From Scleroderma bovista (lineage: Eukaryota > Basidiomycota > Agaricomycetes > Boletales > Sclerodermataceae), in NCBI GenBank assembly GCA_037178675.1, contig JAYMGJ010000530.1, positions 1 to 37,749 of the forward strand: a DNA stretch of 37,749 bases, in the 5' to 3' direction. The notes beneath the pieces are model-generated. The model saw only the letters and a program-made list of their open reading frames with translations, had not been told where the DNA came from and searched no databases. The position numbers and the translations under genes were made by a program. Below, one piece after another: positions 12,230 to 24,069 of the stretch. Position 1 is the stretch's first letter; each line of letters starts with the position of its first letter.

Positions 12230-14906
12230 GCGGGACTGTGACGACGGTGTGGGTGTGGCGTGAGCGAGTAAGTGGGACTGCGATGGGGCAGAATAGATAG
12301 ATAGAGGACAAGGCGCGCGAACGAGGGCTTACTTAAATCAAGGCTAAGTAAATCGCACAGCAGGATTGCATCACACAGCCGACGTCACTGCACCGCGGGA
12401 TGATCTTGGCAGCGGGTGACTAAATCTTATCTTATCAAACCTGAACACCTCGTCTCGATGGTTAATACCATCGCATGCATTTCAGATACAATAGAGACAG
12501 ACTACATAGACATAACACCTCACACACGCCCACATGATCTTTATTATACCTTCATCTCCAATTTGTACACCTAATGGTGTACAGATGCACGGGTCAGATG
12601 GGGTCCAACGAAGTGTCATGTGCAACTGAAAAGCAGTCTAAGCCGACAACATCCCAACCGCACGGTGGTCAGTCTGGTTCACCGCAATGCTGCATATTGC
12701 AACAGCGGAGACAACCCGTGTAAGCGTCGCCTTGGCGTTTGGTGACGGTCCACAGTTGACATCGGTCGCCGACAACAGCATTTTCGTGATCATCGCGAAT
12801 AGAATGGCGATCCAGGGTGCAGATGGAGTATGCGCAACCATTTGGCACAGCGAGTTTCTGGAAGTAGGAGGCCTGTAAACGGTATGTTGCGTGGAGCGAG
12901 ATGACACTCACTGTTCGTACATTATTAACTATGACCTTACGAAAGGCAAGGCCAACATAAGCTCCACTGGTCGCAATCGTGTGCCAGCCGTTGTCGAGTA
13001 CACATCTATTGAGCACCGTGTCGAGAATAATGCCAAGAGTGTTGATCCTGGGAGGTGTCTAATAAACCAATCGTCTCTGCGTCGTGTGGGTGGGTTGGAC
13101 ATTGGCCGCAGCCTCCAACCGCATGAGAACACCACTGAACTACTTCAATAATGAAAGCATGTTTGGATGGAACGCCTTCTGGTGTGTATCCCTCGCGTTC
13201 CAGATCGTAGTAGCATTAATTATGCTCATGAAAGTGGGTCCAATGCTTCAAGTTACGCCCGGTACGAATTGTAATTCGAAATTCAGTGGAGTTATCGATA
13301 GCCCATAACCGCAATTTGAGAGCGCTAATGTTTCGGAGTAAAGTGGGGATCCAGCCGTAAATTTGTAAGTAAAGGCGGTCATTGCACAGGTCTCGGTCGA
13401 ACAGAACTACAGGTCGTTGATTTGTGTAGAAACTCCAAGTAAATGCTCACAATTATGACTTTCACGGTCCTGACGACTAAAAAGCGAGCCAAGAGTCGTC
13501 GGTAATATGATACATCCAAGGAGGCAGTCAAGGCAGTATCACCGAGTTGGTATAATTCGTCCCATAACTCCGTAGTTGGCATCCTGGTAAGACCCCCTAT
13601 AATCTTACAAACTCAGATGGGTTTGAATAAGCGAAGGATCAAGAAACGCACATACTTAGTATCCGAACGCAACGTGGCGGAACAGAAATGTTCTGGCATC
13701 CCGAAGGGTAATCGCTCCTGGCATAAATCATCTCGTGGGTAAGAAAACGGACAAGAAAGGATGCGTTGAACCCGGTAGCCATCCAAGGCCACCTCGACAA
13801 GGGACAGTACCGTTTGACTTTGCAATCATACTGGAGAAAATGCCATTCGGTAACGACTGGCGTGAGCAGCGCTTGCACTTCAAAGACTATCTGTGGTCCC
13901 TATATAAAATGAGTGCACATAACGTGTATGGACAAATAGAAAGGAGTTTGACTTCACGCACGGGAACGCAGAGTGAGCCTGAGCTGAACTATGCCGCATA
14001 GGTGTGTTGATGCAGGTTGAGCTACCACAACGTCCAAAAACCCGTGGGGGGTTGACTGGGCCCTTCCACGAAACTGTAGCGATAATGGTTGGGTTACTCT
14101 TAGTTTCACATAATCACCACATCGGCAGCCTTGGGGGGACCATCGGTCGGCGGAAAGATGCTCTTACGCATTGCACGTCTGAGACGGGGATGTGTAGGAC
14201 TCCATGAGCCTGCCATTGGCGGTCCCGGTAAGCAGGGGCCAGGTAGGCGTTAGACCCACTACAAACTCAAAGTTCAGCAACCCAGTTCTTTGGGAAGCGC
14301 TCGAGGAAAGCTACTTGCCAAGTTCGCGAAAAATGGGCTTTCGATTGTAAGTGGCGGTAATGTATCGGCCCAAGTGATGCTATGGTTGATCTACAACTGC
14401 ACGGTGACCGGGAGTTGGTAGCCTCCGTCGTGTAAGGTCTTGGATGGTTCTCTCTCAGATCAAATGTGCCGATTCGGAGTAAACATGATGCATAGTACTT
14501 AGTCGCGACAGACCTGTATTCGGTGAGGTTGCGTTATCAGTTAGACAAGGGAGGCCAGAGGAAGATAGGGTCCCGATCAACCCGGGTGACACGAGTCTTG
14601 TTTGACCAGGTTCTCGTCGGTATTGATCGCCAGGTTCACGCAATCCAGTAGGTTGTTTTTTCGGGACTGTATTATTTCATGGCAGCTGGCGCAGTCGTGC
14701 ACTGCGGGATGTTTGACCAGGGTGTAGTAGCGTACGAGAAGAGTTCCCGACTGTACTTGCCGTGAGTCTGCGGGTGAAACGCTCAGCCAAGTCTTATATT
14801 ATCAAACGTAGAATACCAATTTGGGAGTCCGTACTGTCCATGTCCGTAAATGCTAAAGAGTCCACGTGTGGATCGTAGAATGTGCGAAAAGTTAAAATGA
14901 CGTCCA
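12230..14906. other. 2.7 kb gap, possible decayed coding sequence
   Basis: I find no intact gene. On the minus strand the stretch 13410-13009 is open in one frame apart from a TAA at 13216-13218 and has protein-like composition (e.g. DRDLCNDRLYLQIYGWIP). The overlapping frame through 13016-12669 is open for 115 codons and carries further stops upstream. I recognise no family. It may be a worn-out gene or retrocopy, or chance. The rest (13.6-14.9 kb) holds only short frames without motifs. Confidence 0.35.
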
Positions 14907-16202
14907 TTAGGACAAGAATGCCATGGCAAACAGAACACCGAGGAATCCAGCTGTCGTAGAAACACCCATAATGTCCACAGACGACCCAGCACTGTTCGAT
15001 GTCGCCTTGGGACCAGCAGCACCAGAATGCGTTCCGCTAGCCGAGCTACCACCGCTTCCGGACGGTGCACTGGTACTCTTGGGAAGGGCCGTGTACAACG
15101 CCGCAGAGCTGTACTGTACACAGTTAGAGGACGAAGGGATAGCAGGGGTGTACGGGACGGTGGTGATTGGACCAAGCGACTCGGGAGGCTGGAAGTACGT
15201 CTGGGTAACACCACCAGATACGTACACACCCGGAGGAGTCATGTTGTCGCCTTCGCACACCTCGAATGTACCGTTCTTGGCGTTGTTGGGTGCATTATAT
15301 GCACAGCCGAGGCGGTCGTAGATGTTCTGGCAATACGCGGGTGCGTTCTTTCCAGCGGGGTCACAGACCTTGATACAGAACGCGTGTCCACCCATGAAGC
15401 TGCAAGAGGATGAGATGCGGACATGGTATACGGGGGGCCAGGACTCACTTGGTCCAGTCGATGATTTGCTGGTAAGAGTTGTTGTTGCCGTCGCTTCCGG
15501 GGAAAGCATTCGAGTACATGAGGCCACCCAGCGGGTTGCCACGCTATAGAGTTGTGTCAGCCAGTCCCACATGTCAGCCAACCCTGGTACGTACCAAGTC
15601 GGCACCGTGTGGATCGAGTTCACCTCCGTAGTCATCTGGGGTCAGATTGATTTGTGTCTGGTCGATGAAACCGGCAATCTGGATGTAGTCGGGCGTCTTG
15701 ATCACCTGGACACCCTGGAGAGCACCATCGGGAATGAGGCGCGTTCCGTGGCCGGGCTTGGTGCACCATGCAACCTCCTCTGCTTCCGTGTCACCAATGG
15801 TCGAGTTCGGCTTGGGAGGTGCCCAGAGGCAGAAATCTAAAGCAAGTCAGTTGAGGGTGGCATGACAACATACAAGAGGAAGAGCGTCACCGTCGATGTG
15901 GTTGACAAACGAGGTCTGACACATCGAGTTCTGGTTCTCTGTTGTGGAGTTGCAGATGTTGTATCCTACTTGAGGACCACGGATGGCCGCTGTGTTGTAG
16001 TCGACTTGGTATGGCTGACGAGGACATGAGCGACGTCGACGACGAGGTGAGTGGTACTTACGATGCCATCTGGATATTGGTAGTGTTTGTCAACGAGGGG
16101 GGTGGGGTCGGCTGGGTCGGGCTGGGCGAGTGCAAGAGACGCAGCAGCGACGACGACGGCGAGAGAGGAAAGAGTTGAACGAGCGACAGAGTGGCGGGAC
16201 AT
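14907..16202 (-). CDS. MAG1-like secreted GPI-anchored glycoprotein
   Basis: Resembles the basidiomycete 'macrophage activating glycoprotein' family (Cryptococcus MAG1-like), a cell-surface protein of unknown biochemical role. Exons on the minus strand: 16202-16062, 16014-15891, 15836-15595, 15543-15449, 15399-14907, with GT-AG introns of 47-54 bp. They total 1095 nt, or 364 aa. A signal peptide covers residues 1-26 (hydrophobic core ending ALA-Q). Cys-rich conserved segments follow: GYNICNSTTE, FCLWAPP, EEVAWCTKPGHGTRLIP, DPHGADLRGNPLGGLMYSNA, FCIKVCDPAG, DRLGCAYNAPNNAKNG and CEGDN. After them comes a Ser/Gly/Thr-rich stalk (about 300-340) and a hydrophobic C-terminal tail (TAGFLGVLFAMAFLS) typical of a GPI-anchor signal. 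Several N-glycosylation sequons are visible. It starts 138 bp from a divergent HMG-type gene. Confidence 0.88.
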
Positions 16203-16340
16203 TATTAGAAAAATACGATTTGTGGATGAGAAAAGAAAACGAAAGGAGAATCCTGATATAGACTTCGGCTATTCAGAACACGTGACCGCGTGGCGACGCG
16301 TCCGTTTAAGAGGCCGCGAATGTCTCAGCGTCACTCAACC
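16203..16340. promoter_or_regulatory. Divergent promoter region
   Basis: A 138 bp gap between the start codons of the minus-strand MAG1-like gene and the plus-strand HMG-type gene. It contains a palindromic CACGTG (16279-16284), a bHLH-type E-box core. A TATA-like TATATC on the minus strand (16255-16260) lies about 55 bp upstream of the MAG1-like ATG, followed by a CT-rich leader. Motif presence is seen; shared regulation is inferred. Confidence 0.45.
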
Positions 16341-16809
16341 ATGGTCAAGACAGCAACGGGTGGGTCGTTTCGCATTGCCCCCCGCAACGGCACTCACCTC
16401 CAACAGAAACAACCACCAAGGCAGCCACCAAGCGCGCCAACTCCAAGTCTGCCAAGGCCGGTAGGTGGTTCGCGTGCTCGACATAGCATATACTGACCGC
16501 ATACAGACAAAGAGGACAAGCCTAAGCGCCAACCGACGGCATATAACCTCTTTGTGCAGGCCAAGATGAAAGAGTGGAAAGCCAAGAACCCCAATGCACC
16601 TATCAAAGAAGCCATGGTCGAGGTACGCCGCATCTGCGCTCTCCGTCTCACTACGGATGCATCCCCTGTAGATTGGCCAACTCTGGCGAGACGCACCCGA
16701 GAATCCCAATCGCGGTAAAGAACCCAAACCGCGCAAACCCAAACCCAAAGCCGCAGCTGCAATCCCACGCAAGACAGCGGGCGAGTCGGAAGAGTCGAGT
16801 GATGCGTAG
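16341..16809 (+). CDS. Small HMG-box/YABBY-like chromatin protein
   Basis: Four exons (16341-16359, 16407-16460, 16507-16622, 16672-16809) with 46-49 bp GT-AG introns. They total 327 nt and encode 108 aa. The N-terminal 30 residues are Lys/Ala/Thr-rich (ATKRANSKSAKADKEDKPKR) and look like a histone-tail-like nuclear localisation segment. The core KRQPTAYNLFVQAKMKEWKA followed by NPNAPIKEAMVEIGQLWRD matches the HMG-box fold shared by fungal small HMG proteins and the YABBY Pfam family. The tail is basic and proline-rich (KEPKPRKPKPK) and ends in an acidic ESEESSDA. The expected role is non-specific DNA bending in chromatin. Exon 1 is only 19 nt. The gene shares a 138 bp divergent promoter with the MAG1-like gene. 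The splice pattern is mine, supported by phase consistency at all three introns. Confidence 0.82.
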
Positions 16810-17277
16810 GTGCGTCGCGCCAAGAGATACGTCCCCCTCTTCTATGTGCTCAATGTCGTCGGCCAGATGTGTCCATGTAGCACTCCGTGCTTTGTATTGT
16901 TCGAGACGAGATGGACTCTGTCGTAGATACCCCTTTGTTATTCTGTGTACTGTGACGTCGTTGGTGTTTGTGCATGCCGTTCACGGTCAGTCTTCAATGG
17001 AGTCTGCGGCGTCGAGTGGAGCAGTATGACGTCACGGATCAGTGTCTAAGGAAGTCTTGAAGTTCTCCACACATCTGCTAACGAATTTCCTTACTAGGGC
17101 GTCACGTGACAAAAGCGTCATCCCTTCCGTCATTGGACTTCGGTCTGTCCACTGAGCTCCTGAGTGCATCGAAAAGGCCTCGGCGATGACGATGTGGGTG
17201 GGGAAAAACATAAAAAGGATAGGAGAAACCTCTCTTCTTTCCTCCCAGACACTCGCTCGCAAAAACCTCACTGAAAA
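16810..17277. promoter_or_regulatory. Promoter and leader of the HAM1-like gene
   Basis: 468 bp without a gene. A TATA-like ATAAAAAG lies at 17210-17217, followed by a CT-rich tract (CTCTCTTCTTTCCTCCC) and the start codon at 17278. This TATA-plus-pyrimidine-tract layout is common at filamentous fungal start sites. The left part is the presumed 3' UTR of the HMG-type gene. Confidence 0.45.
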
Positions 17278-19797
17278 ATGGACGAACTATCCTCCGTCAT
17301 TGCCGCTGTCGACGCTGGCAAGCTTCCGACCCAACAACAGGCCAACAACTATATCGACTATGCGCTCAAACACATTGTCGCACCGCTAGAGGCCGAGGAT
17401 TCGTCCAAGCTCAGTGAGCAGGGTAGAATTCTGGCTCGCGATCTGCGCGAGCTCCTTCTGGCGAACAAACACCTCGGAACGGACATGAACTGTGCGTCAA
17501 TTCTCTCAATCGAGACGTATCCTTGCTGACCACTGTCACAGACGACAACCTCTTACAAGAGACACTTTGGCATCTTCAGGAAAGCAACTTTTCCGACGTC
17601 CGTCTCGAGGCTATGGACGTCGAAGAAGCCACCGCAGACCTGGATGCCTTCCGCACCTCGATCAGAACCCTGATCAAAATCCTTTGGACTAATATCTCCG
17701 GAGAGGGAAATATCCTTCTCAACGACTTCGCCTCCTTTACACGTCTCATGGTAGCAGACCTAGCGGAAGTCGTCGAGTCACAGGCCTCACAAGCTAAACA
17801 CGTCGTGCGCGAGTTCGACACCCAAGTACAGGAGGGTGAAAAGGATAATCTAGGTCGGAAGAGAAAGACTCCAGAGGAGATCGAGGAGGAGGATGCGAAG
17901 GCCAAGTTTGAGAAGACGATGGATACAGTCAAGGGGACAGGTTCCACACTCATCGGTGCTGCCCAGTCTGCTCAAGGCACCGCCAAAGAGACCAGCGGTC
18001 GCGCAGCTAACAGGCTCCAAGAAGCTTTTTTCGGGGTAAGCACATTCCCCTTGGGGACCCAGCTCTGGACGCTCAGTCTGACGTGTACTCTAGATGATCG
18101 AGCGTGCGCAGAGCGATCCAGAATATAAACGTGCTTTGTCCACGCTCTTTGATATGATTGCGAAATGGGCGAACAAAGCCGTCGACACCGCAGCTGACCT
18201 CGATCGCGCTGCCATCCTCGAGACCTTCGTCGCAGACCCCACCGAAGAGAAGCACCTCCACCAGGTGCTCTGCAACCTGCGTATACTCATTGAGCGCCTT
18301 GCAGACGACAAATCGCTCGACGACCTTTTCTCTCACTTGCGTCTCTGTGCTTTGGACGCTCAGCAGGACCCAGACATCAGAGCCTGGTTCAACGACTTCT
18401 TCGTATACGCCCGCAAGTGTCTCTTAGGACCGGGATACGTCCGTTCCGACCAGGCGTGCCAAGAATACGAGGACCTTAGGAAACGCTGGAATAAGCTTCT
18501 CGATGAGGAGTCTGACGCCGCCCGCAAGTGGAAGGAAGATATCAGGGCCCTGCGACACGAGTTCTGCGCCCTTTGGCAGGCCGTATCAAGAGGCCCTGAC
18601 ATCCTCCGCTTGCGCAAGACCCATGAAAAGTTGCGCAACGACCTGGATCGTTTCAGCGCCGCTACTGGCGAAGCCAAGCTCCAGTTTGCGCTAGAGCAGG
18701 GCTCGTGGTTCTGGCAGGACATCTTCAACGTGTACGCGGCGCGTGTGCTGAGCGTGCTCAAGGACATCCCGATCCCTAGGTGAGCATTCGAGCGTGTTTT
18801 TGCAGATCGAGGGGAACCATGACACTGACGGACGCTTGTGTCCAGGACGGAGTATGTCGACTCAGAAGTCGAGTTTGTCCTCGAGAACCTCAACATCTCG
18901 TCGTTCCGTCTGCTCCCGGGGCACGTCTATATGCGCAACATCACTGACGTCGACATCACCGCGCCAGCGGGAGGCACTGCCGAAACCGCTTGGGGCACAC
19001 TCACGCATATACGCCTGCAGGCACTTCAGCTCACCCTCAAAGAAGTGTCGTTCTTCTACAAGGACAAGACAGTTACCATCGGACCGAGCGACTTCAGGGG
19101 GATCATGGAGTTCAACCTCCCCACACAGGGTCTGGACGTCGACTTCAAGTTCCGGCTTATCCCCAATACACCTCTTGGTCTGAAAGAGCGCGAGCGCCGA
19201 AGGCGGTTCTTCATTGTTGAGCGGGTGGATGCCCGTCTGTCGGACAACATCACATTCGAAGTCAAGCAATCCAACCACCCCATTCTCGCGTCCGTGTTCA
19301 AACCTATCCTTGTCATGCGCTTCCGCGAGGCGCTCGAACGGACGCTCGAGGAACAGATCAGAGCGTTGTTCGATCTGGCAGACGGTCTTGCATTCGATAC
19401 GTACAAGCGCGCGGAAGTCTTCGAGGATACGGGCCTGGGACGTGGTCCCGCCATCGCAGCTGGGATCTGGAGCGAGATTGGCAGGTTGAGGAAGTTGGAA
19501 GGCGGGTTGTTGGCTGGATGGAAAGCTACTAGCACGGGCATTATCAAGGAGGGCTTACCGGGTGAGGCCAAGCTTGCAATGGGTGCGGAGCCGCAAATCC
19601 TATCTGGAGCAAAGAGAGGTCCATTGGGAACTCATTCTGTCCCAATCGCCGAGAGGTCCGAGGTGCAAGCTGTCAGTCAGAGTGTGCACGAAGGAGTGGA
19701 GGAAGTACAGTCGTTCAAGGTCGCCGTGCAGAAGAAAACGGAGGTGGAGAGGCGGAGGCCAGGTTGGCAGAGCCACGCATTTGATTTCGCGGAATGA
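17278..19797 (+). CDS. HAM1-like (BPI/LBP-type lipid-binding fold) protein
   Basis: Exons 17278-17491, 17542-18035, 18094-18779 and 18846-19797, with GT-AG introns of 50, 58 and 66 bp. They total 2346 nt and encode 781 aa. Residues 1-500 are helical and charged and match what I know as the fungal HAM1-like N-terminal domain. The C-terminal half (from about residue 470, SEVEFVLENLNISSFRLLPG) is beta-rich and matches the HAM1-like C-terminal domain, related to the BPI/LBP/CETP (TULIP) lipid-binding fold. No signal peptide is visible, so it is probably intracellular. The C-terminal 130 residues are low-complexity and end KKTEVERRRPGWQSHAFDFAE. Ham1 in Cryptococcus affects cell fusion, but a molecular role is not established. 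It ends 124 bp before the presumed mariner inverted repeat, i.e. at the border between the gene island and the transposon nest. Confidence 0.85.
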
Positions 19798-19920
19798 GCG
19801 TTTGACGAGGTAGGAATTGATGGAATTGATGATTCACTGGTATGCTTCTTTTTGAGCCCGCAGAATGTATTTCTACTGCCACGTCCATGATCATGTATTT
19901 GTACATTTCGTTCAGGCTAA

Positions 19921-19948
19921 TACAGAGTGTTGCATAAAAAACTGCAGC
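19921..19948 (+). repeat. Possible left inverted repeat of Tc1/mariner relic
   Basis: TA at 19921-19922 is followed by CAGAGTGTTGCATAAAAAAC, about 100 bp upstream of the transposase ATG. A TA dinucleotide target followed by a CAG-type end is normal for Tc1/mariner elements. The partner right end was not found, so this is inferred from position and general form. Confidence 0.4.
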
Positions 19949-20023
19949 GTAGAAATCTAAAATGGTTATGAAAACCTCGCAGAAAACATAGCTTGGTGTG
20001 ACAAGGTGTGACAGGGTGCTGAT

Positions 20024-20422
20024 ATGCCGCCTCACCTTGAACAGCAGCTACGCAACCGAATCATTGTATGGCGCTATGAAGGCAGAAAATCAGTGCAGGA
20101 AATTGCAGAGCTTGCAGGTTGCTCCGAACGTACGGTGTACGAGATTCTCAAACTCCACCAAGACTTTGGACAAGTCAGCAATCCCTTTGCACGTTCTCGG
20201 GGTCGACCACGCACTCTCAAGCAAGGGGACATTGCCTATATTTCATCTATACTTGAAGCAAACCCTACGCTCTACCTTGATGAGATCCAGCAGCGGTTAC
20301 TGGAAGTGAGGGATGTTCAAGTCTCTCTTGCAACCCTCTCGCGAACATTCTGCAGGCTCCAGCTTACCCACAAGCTGCTTTCCAAGTCTCCTATCGAGAG
20401 GAATGAGCTGCTTTGTTAGTCT
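20024..20422 (+). pseudogene. Tc1/mariner transposase, N-terminal half
   Basis: This open frame of 131 aa starts MPPHLEQQLRNRIIVW. It has the paired helix-turn-helix DNA-binding region of IS630/Tc1-type transposases: first HTH YEGRKSVQEIAELAGCSERT, a GRPR-type minor-groove linker (RSRGRPRTLK), and a second HTH near the LDEIQQRLLEVRDVQVS segment. It stops at ERNELLC, where a normal protein would continue for about a dozen residues into the catalytic DDE core. A matching core fragment, same strand and order, lies at about 28463-28695. The copy appears to have been split by the intervening 8 kb and is inactive. Confidence 0.85.
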
Positions 20423-20474
20423 CCCTAAGCCAGACTCTCTTCGTAGATGAAGATAGTCGTTCCTCTAGAAGGAG

Positions 20475-20520
20475 AGTCTGCTTTTAATGGCAGGGTGGTT
20501 ACAGTAGTTCAGCAATTCGG
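20475..20520 (+). repeat. Left terminal inverted repeat of DUF6589-RecQ element
   Basis: The core 20499-20520 includes GTAGTTCAGCAATTCGG and is the reverse complement of 26191-26212 with one mismatch in 22. Outward, TAATGGC (20485-20491) and AGTCTG (20475-20480) pair with 26220-26226 and 26231-26236 at exactly the same spacing, giving about 36/46 matches overall. Inside lie two copies of TGCCG (20545, 20564), mirrored by two on the other strand at the right end (26132-26136, 26141-26145). No direct target-site duplication is evident, so the outermost base is uncertain. Confidence 0.8.
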
Positions 20521-20647
20521 ACGTTTTTGAGTCTAAGCGAGACATGCCGGACATTTGGGTGTATGCCGAAACACCGCGGCGACAGTGAACTGGTGGCGAC
20601 ATAGGTAGAGCTCTTGGGGTTTCATACCAGAAAACTACAAACATTCC

Positions 20648-23600
20648 ATGTATTACCCACATACTCCCTATGTCCAATCACAACCAAGTGCTGGTCAACA
20701 TGGGCCATACCCTCTGAATCACAATGACCACTACTATGGTATGCTTGCCGCATCCTATCTTGATATCATTTCACATCCGAGCCTCTTGTATTGGACGTGC
20801 AGGAGCTAGTACGAATGGTCAGCTTTCCCCTCAAGGAGCTGCGCTACCAACGACCCCACAGCAAACGAGACAATCACTCACCAGTCCATCTCCTAAGCGC
20901 AAACGAGCCAATGACGAGAACTTGGATTTCTCTCTGCCGGTCTTGAAGAAATCAAAATACACTGCGAGGCGAACTCCTGAGGATAAGCTGGAGGTCATTT
21001 TCAAGGCCCTTCAAGATGTCAATTGGACACTCGGAGACTTCCTTTATCACCTATTCCGACAGCAAGATGAGAAGGGTCAACCCGTGCGCCGATCTCAAAA
21101 GCATGCATCATATGTCCATAAACTTCTCAGTGGCTGCTGTGGGACCACAGGAAAAGGAATTGGGTTCATTTTGGATGCATGGTTTCAATCTGGAGAGGAG
21201 GATGGTGCCGAACGGTCCATGCACTTCACAATGTCAGTTCCATATCGAAATATTCGTTCCGCAAGACCAGCGCTCACCTCATTTGCTGCCCAAGTGGTCA
21301 AAAAAGAGCTCGTGCAAGAAGCGGAAGCTGCAGTACAGCCACGAAGTGGACTGCATGCAATGCAACAGGTCTCTTGGGCGGACATTCATTCTACTACTGT
21401 GTCATCTGTAGCTGATGTAATCCAGAAGTTGCAACCACTCACCTGGGAGCTCGTCACAGAGATATGTGCCCGTCTGCCACGAAAACAGGATGGGGTGGTT
21501 GTGGAGCGGAAAAGACGTCCTGTTAACGGGGTAGGTCCTTTCGATTGAGACTTAGATGAATTGTTCGATATAAAACTAACCTCCAACTTTGCAGGTAACA
21601 GCCAGCATAATTTCCCAGATGGACTACTCGCGAAATAGCCATGCAAATAAACTCGCGATAATCAAAGGCCTCTTTGATTTTGCACATGGTGTCCCCTTCA
21701 ATGTTTTTGCTTGCAATTCACGTGTTGCATATACGGTGTCATATGGAGCAGTCCGGCATTGTCTTGAGGAGCTCTCCCAGCAAGAAGCAAGGCTCGTTGT
21801 TGAGCAAGCCAGGGACCACACAAGGGCAGGTGTTGTGGTGATGGACAACGTACAAAATTACCTCATGCAGCGTGACATACGAATTGGTCGCACGCACACA
21901 ATGAATGTTGGCCTTGCTGCCACCTATGTTGAACTGGAAGGTATCCATCCGAATGCTTTGAATTTCGCAGACAAAATGGCACATGTGGCAAATTCTCACC
22001 GGTCCAACTTGACCGTCTCTCAGCTACTAGGCTACCTTGACCAGAAACACATTGATACCGTCATGACTTTGCATTGGCTCCTTACCCTTATCAATTACGT
22101 GCTGTGTCTCTCGTCTCTGCGAAAGGATGTTCTTGATGCCTTCCATACCAGAGCAGCTAAACTCCGTTTACCCATCAAGTCCTCTTTCGTTCATCCCTTG
22201 GCAACAAGCAGCAAAAACGAAACTGTTACAACGGACCTAAAGGATGCTATATTTGATTTTATGGAACAGATAGGGCAGACCCCCGAGGATTATCAACGCT
22301 GTCTCATCCTCACATGTGGTGATGGTCTGACATTCGAGAAGATCATTCAATTGAAGAAATATCTCCAGTTTCATGGTGACGATCTCCAGAGCCTACGGCT
22401 TCTGGAGCCTGTTCTTGCCATCTGGCACACATTGTGGACAGATATCAGCCAGATTTACGAGTCACACTGGGGTAACTCTACTCTAACCTCCGATCCATCC
22501 ACCCTCGCTCACAGTGCTGCCAAAATTGGTCGCATGGTGCCACCAAACCTCAAGAAGGTGGACTACTATCCGTACTCTGAGTTAGCTTACCTTATTCTGG
22601 AGGTCCGTATGCTGGACTGTTGGCAGTAAGTCTCTGACACATACAGCGTGATATTTCATCTCACATTAACAAACTCAGTTTATACTTCAAGGCCGATGAT
22701 TTGATTCAACACTTTTCTAATTTTGAGGCTGCGGGGACTCTCCCCTCATTCACAGTTCTGGAGTTAGCAGCTCGAGAACTCCATCGAGCTTACTCAAGCA
22801 CATGTGCCTTGCATCATGCCATGCGAGACGTTGAGAAACCATCAGTGTGGTCTCATACAGTCCCACAAGGCACAGCATGGCAAAGTCCACTTGCGTGCAT
22901 TGCAAATAACATCAACACGTCAAGTGCAGAAGCTGCATCCCATTGCAGTGATACAACATTCAAAGGTGACCTTATACTGGCGCGTTCAATTGCATTCATG
23001 CGGGATGCATTGGTATCAAGAGAGGCTGCATACGCAGCGGCTGAGGGAGACGTTGGACGCCTTTATGAGATGATCAAGGTATGTCATATTCTATGAACAC
23101 GGGATACAAAACTGATTGTTCCGGCTCAACATTAGCTCATGCTGTTCACATTTGCTGGATCCTCACACTCAAAATACGTCACATACCTGCTTGAAACAAT
23201 CACCACACTAGAGTTGGAGGCGAGTCCTGAGCTACGAGAAGCTACCCTTCGTAGCATGCTCGTCAACATGAATGGCCACTCAGGCTCATTTTGTGCCCTA
23301 GATTTCATGCAGGAATATTTCAACCGCCTGTTAGAGGCCATTGTCCAGCGGAAAGGGGTTGACTATGGGGCCCCTTACATACGCTCCGTGATTGCGCGCA
23401 ACCTTCACCGACTAGGACAAATCAAGAAGGACCTACGAGATGGATTTGGTCTCCAGCCCCGCTCTGGCCACCACAAGGCCCCACACACTCGCCCAGAAGT
23501 GCACATCCTCCTTGATGTGTATCGACGCCATGAACTTCATTCGCGCCGAGTCGGTCGACGTCTAAATGCAGATGACTTTGGTGAGCACGTGGATGGCTTT

Positions 23601-23897
23601 GAGAGAGGCATGGAGCACTTGTGAAAGACAAGATTAGCGACATGGGTGAAAGAGACGACTGCAAGCCGAGGTATCACTAATTTATCTGACTCGGGCACCT
23701 CACTACTTCTCCAGGATGAAATGGAGGGCAAGCAGGCCAATGGAGAGGGACGACCAGTGGTACGACCAGTATTGGGTAGGATGTGCGTGATTGATGGGCA
23801 GCTGCTGATTGAAGAAAACATCGATGACTTTGATCTTGATGACGATGGGCCAGACGACAAAGCCAACGATGGTCCAACCACAATGTCAGTAGCTTAG
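20648..23897 (+). CDS. DUF6589-type protein, candidate integrase/transposase
   Basis: Exons 20648-20738, 20803-21530, 21595-22625, 22679-23078 and 23136-23624, with GT-AG introns of 52-64 bp; phases agree throughout. To the TGA at 23622-23624 the product is 912 aa. The same frame reopens immediately and runs to 23897 (about 90 more codons, acidic end), so the TGA looks like a late nonsense change. The N-terminal 90 residues are disordered with a nuclear localisation type cluster (SPKRKRAND, KKSK). The C-terminal half has features I associate with fungal DUF6589: VVVMDNVQNY, FVHPLATSSKNETVTTDLKD, GDGLTFEKIIQLKKYLQ, HWGNSTL and KIGRMVPPNLKKVDYYP. The Asp residues in MDNVQ and CGDGLT could be metal ligands of an RNase-H-like enzyme (inference). 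The gene faces a RecQ helicase, both within shared inverted repeats. Confidence 0.75.
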
Positions 23898-24069
23898 TAG
23901 TATCAGGTGTGTTATTCATCGCTCGTTGCAAGTCCACAGTCAGGACTAATTTGTTTACATTCTCTAGGCTAAATACTACCACCTGACTTGTAATCTAGTC
24001 GTACTGTTTTCGCTCTGCCACAGAGTCCGTCTCAGTCTTGCAGGCCAAATATTGAATCTGATTGAAAAC
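23898..24069. other. Convergent tail region
   Basis: 172 bp between the end of the DUF6589-type frame and the stop codon of the RecQ-like gene. The two genes converge here and must share 3' UTR and termination sequence. No extra gene is present. Confidence 0.5.

Noticed and set aside
14923..15321. 132-aa plus-strand frame
   Set aside because: Antisense to the last exon of the MAG1-like gene, and no motif.
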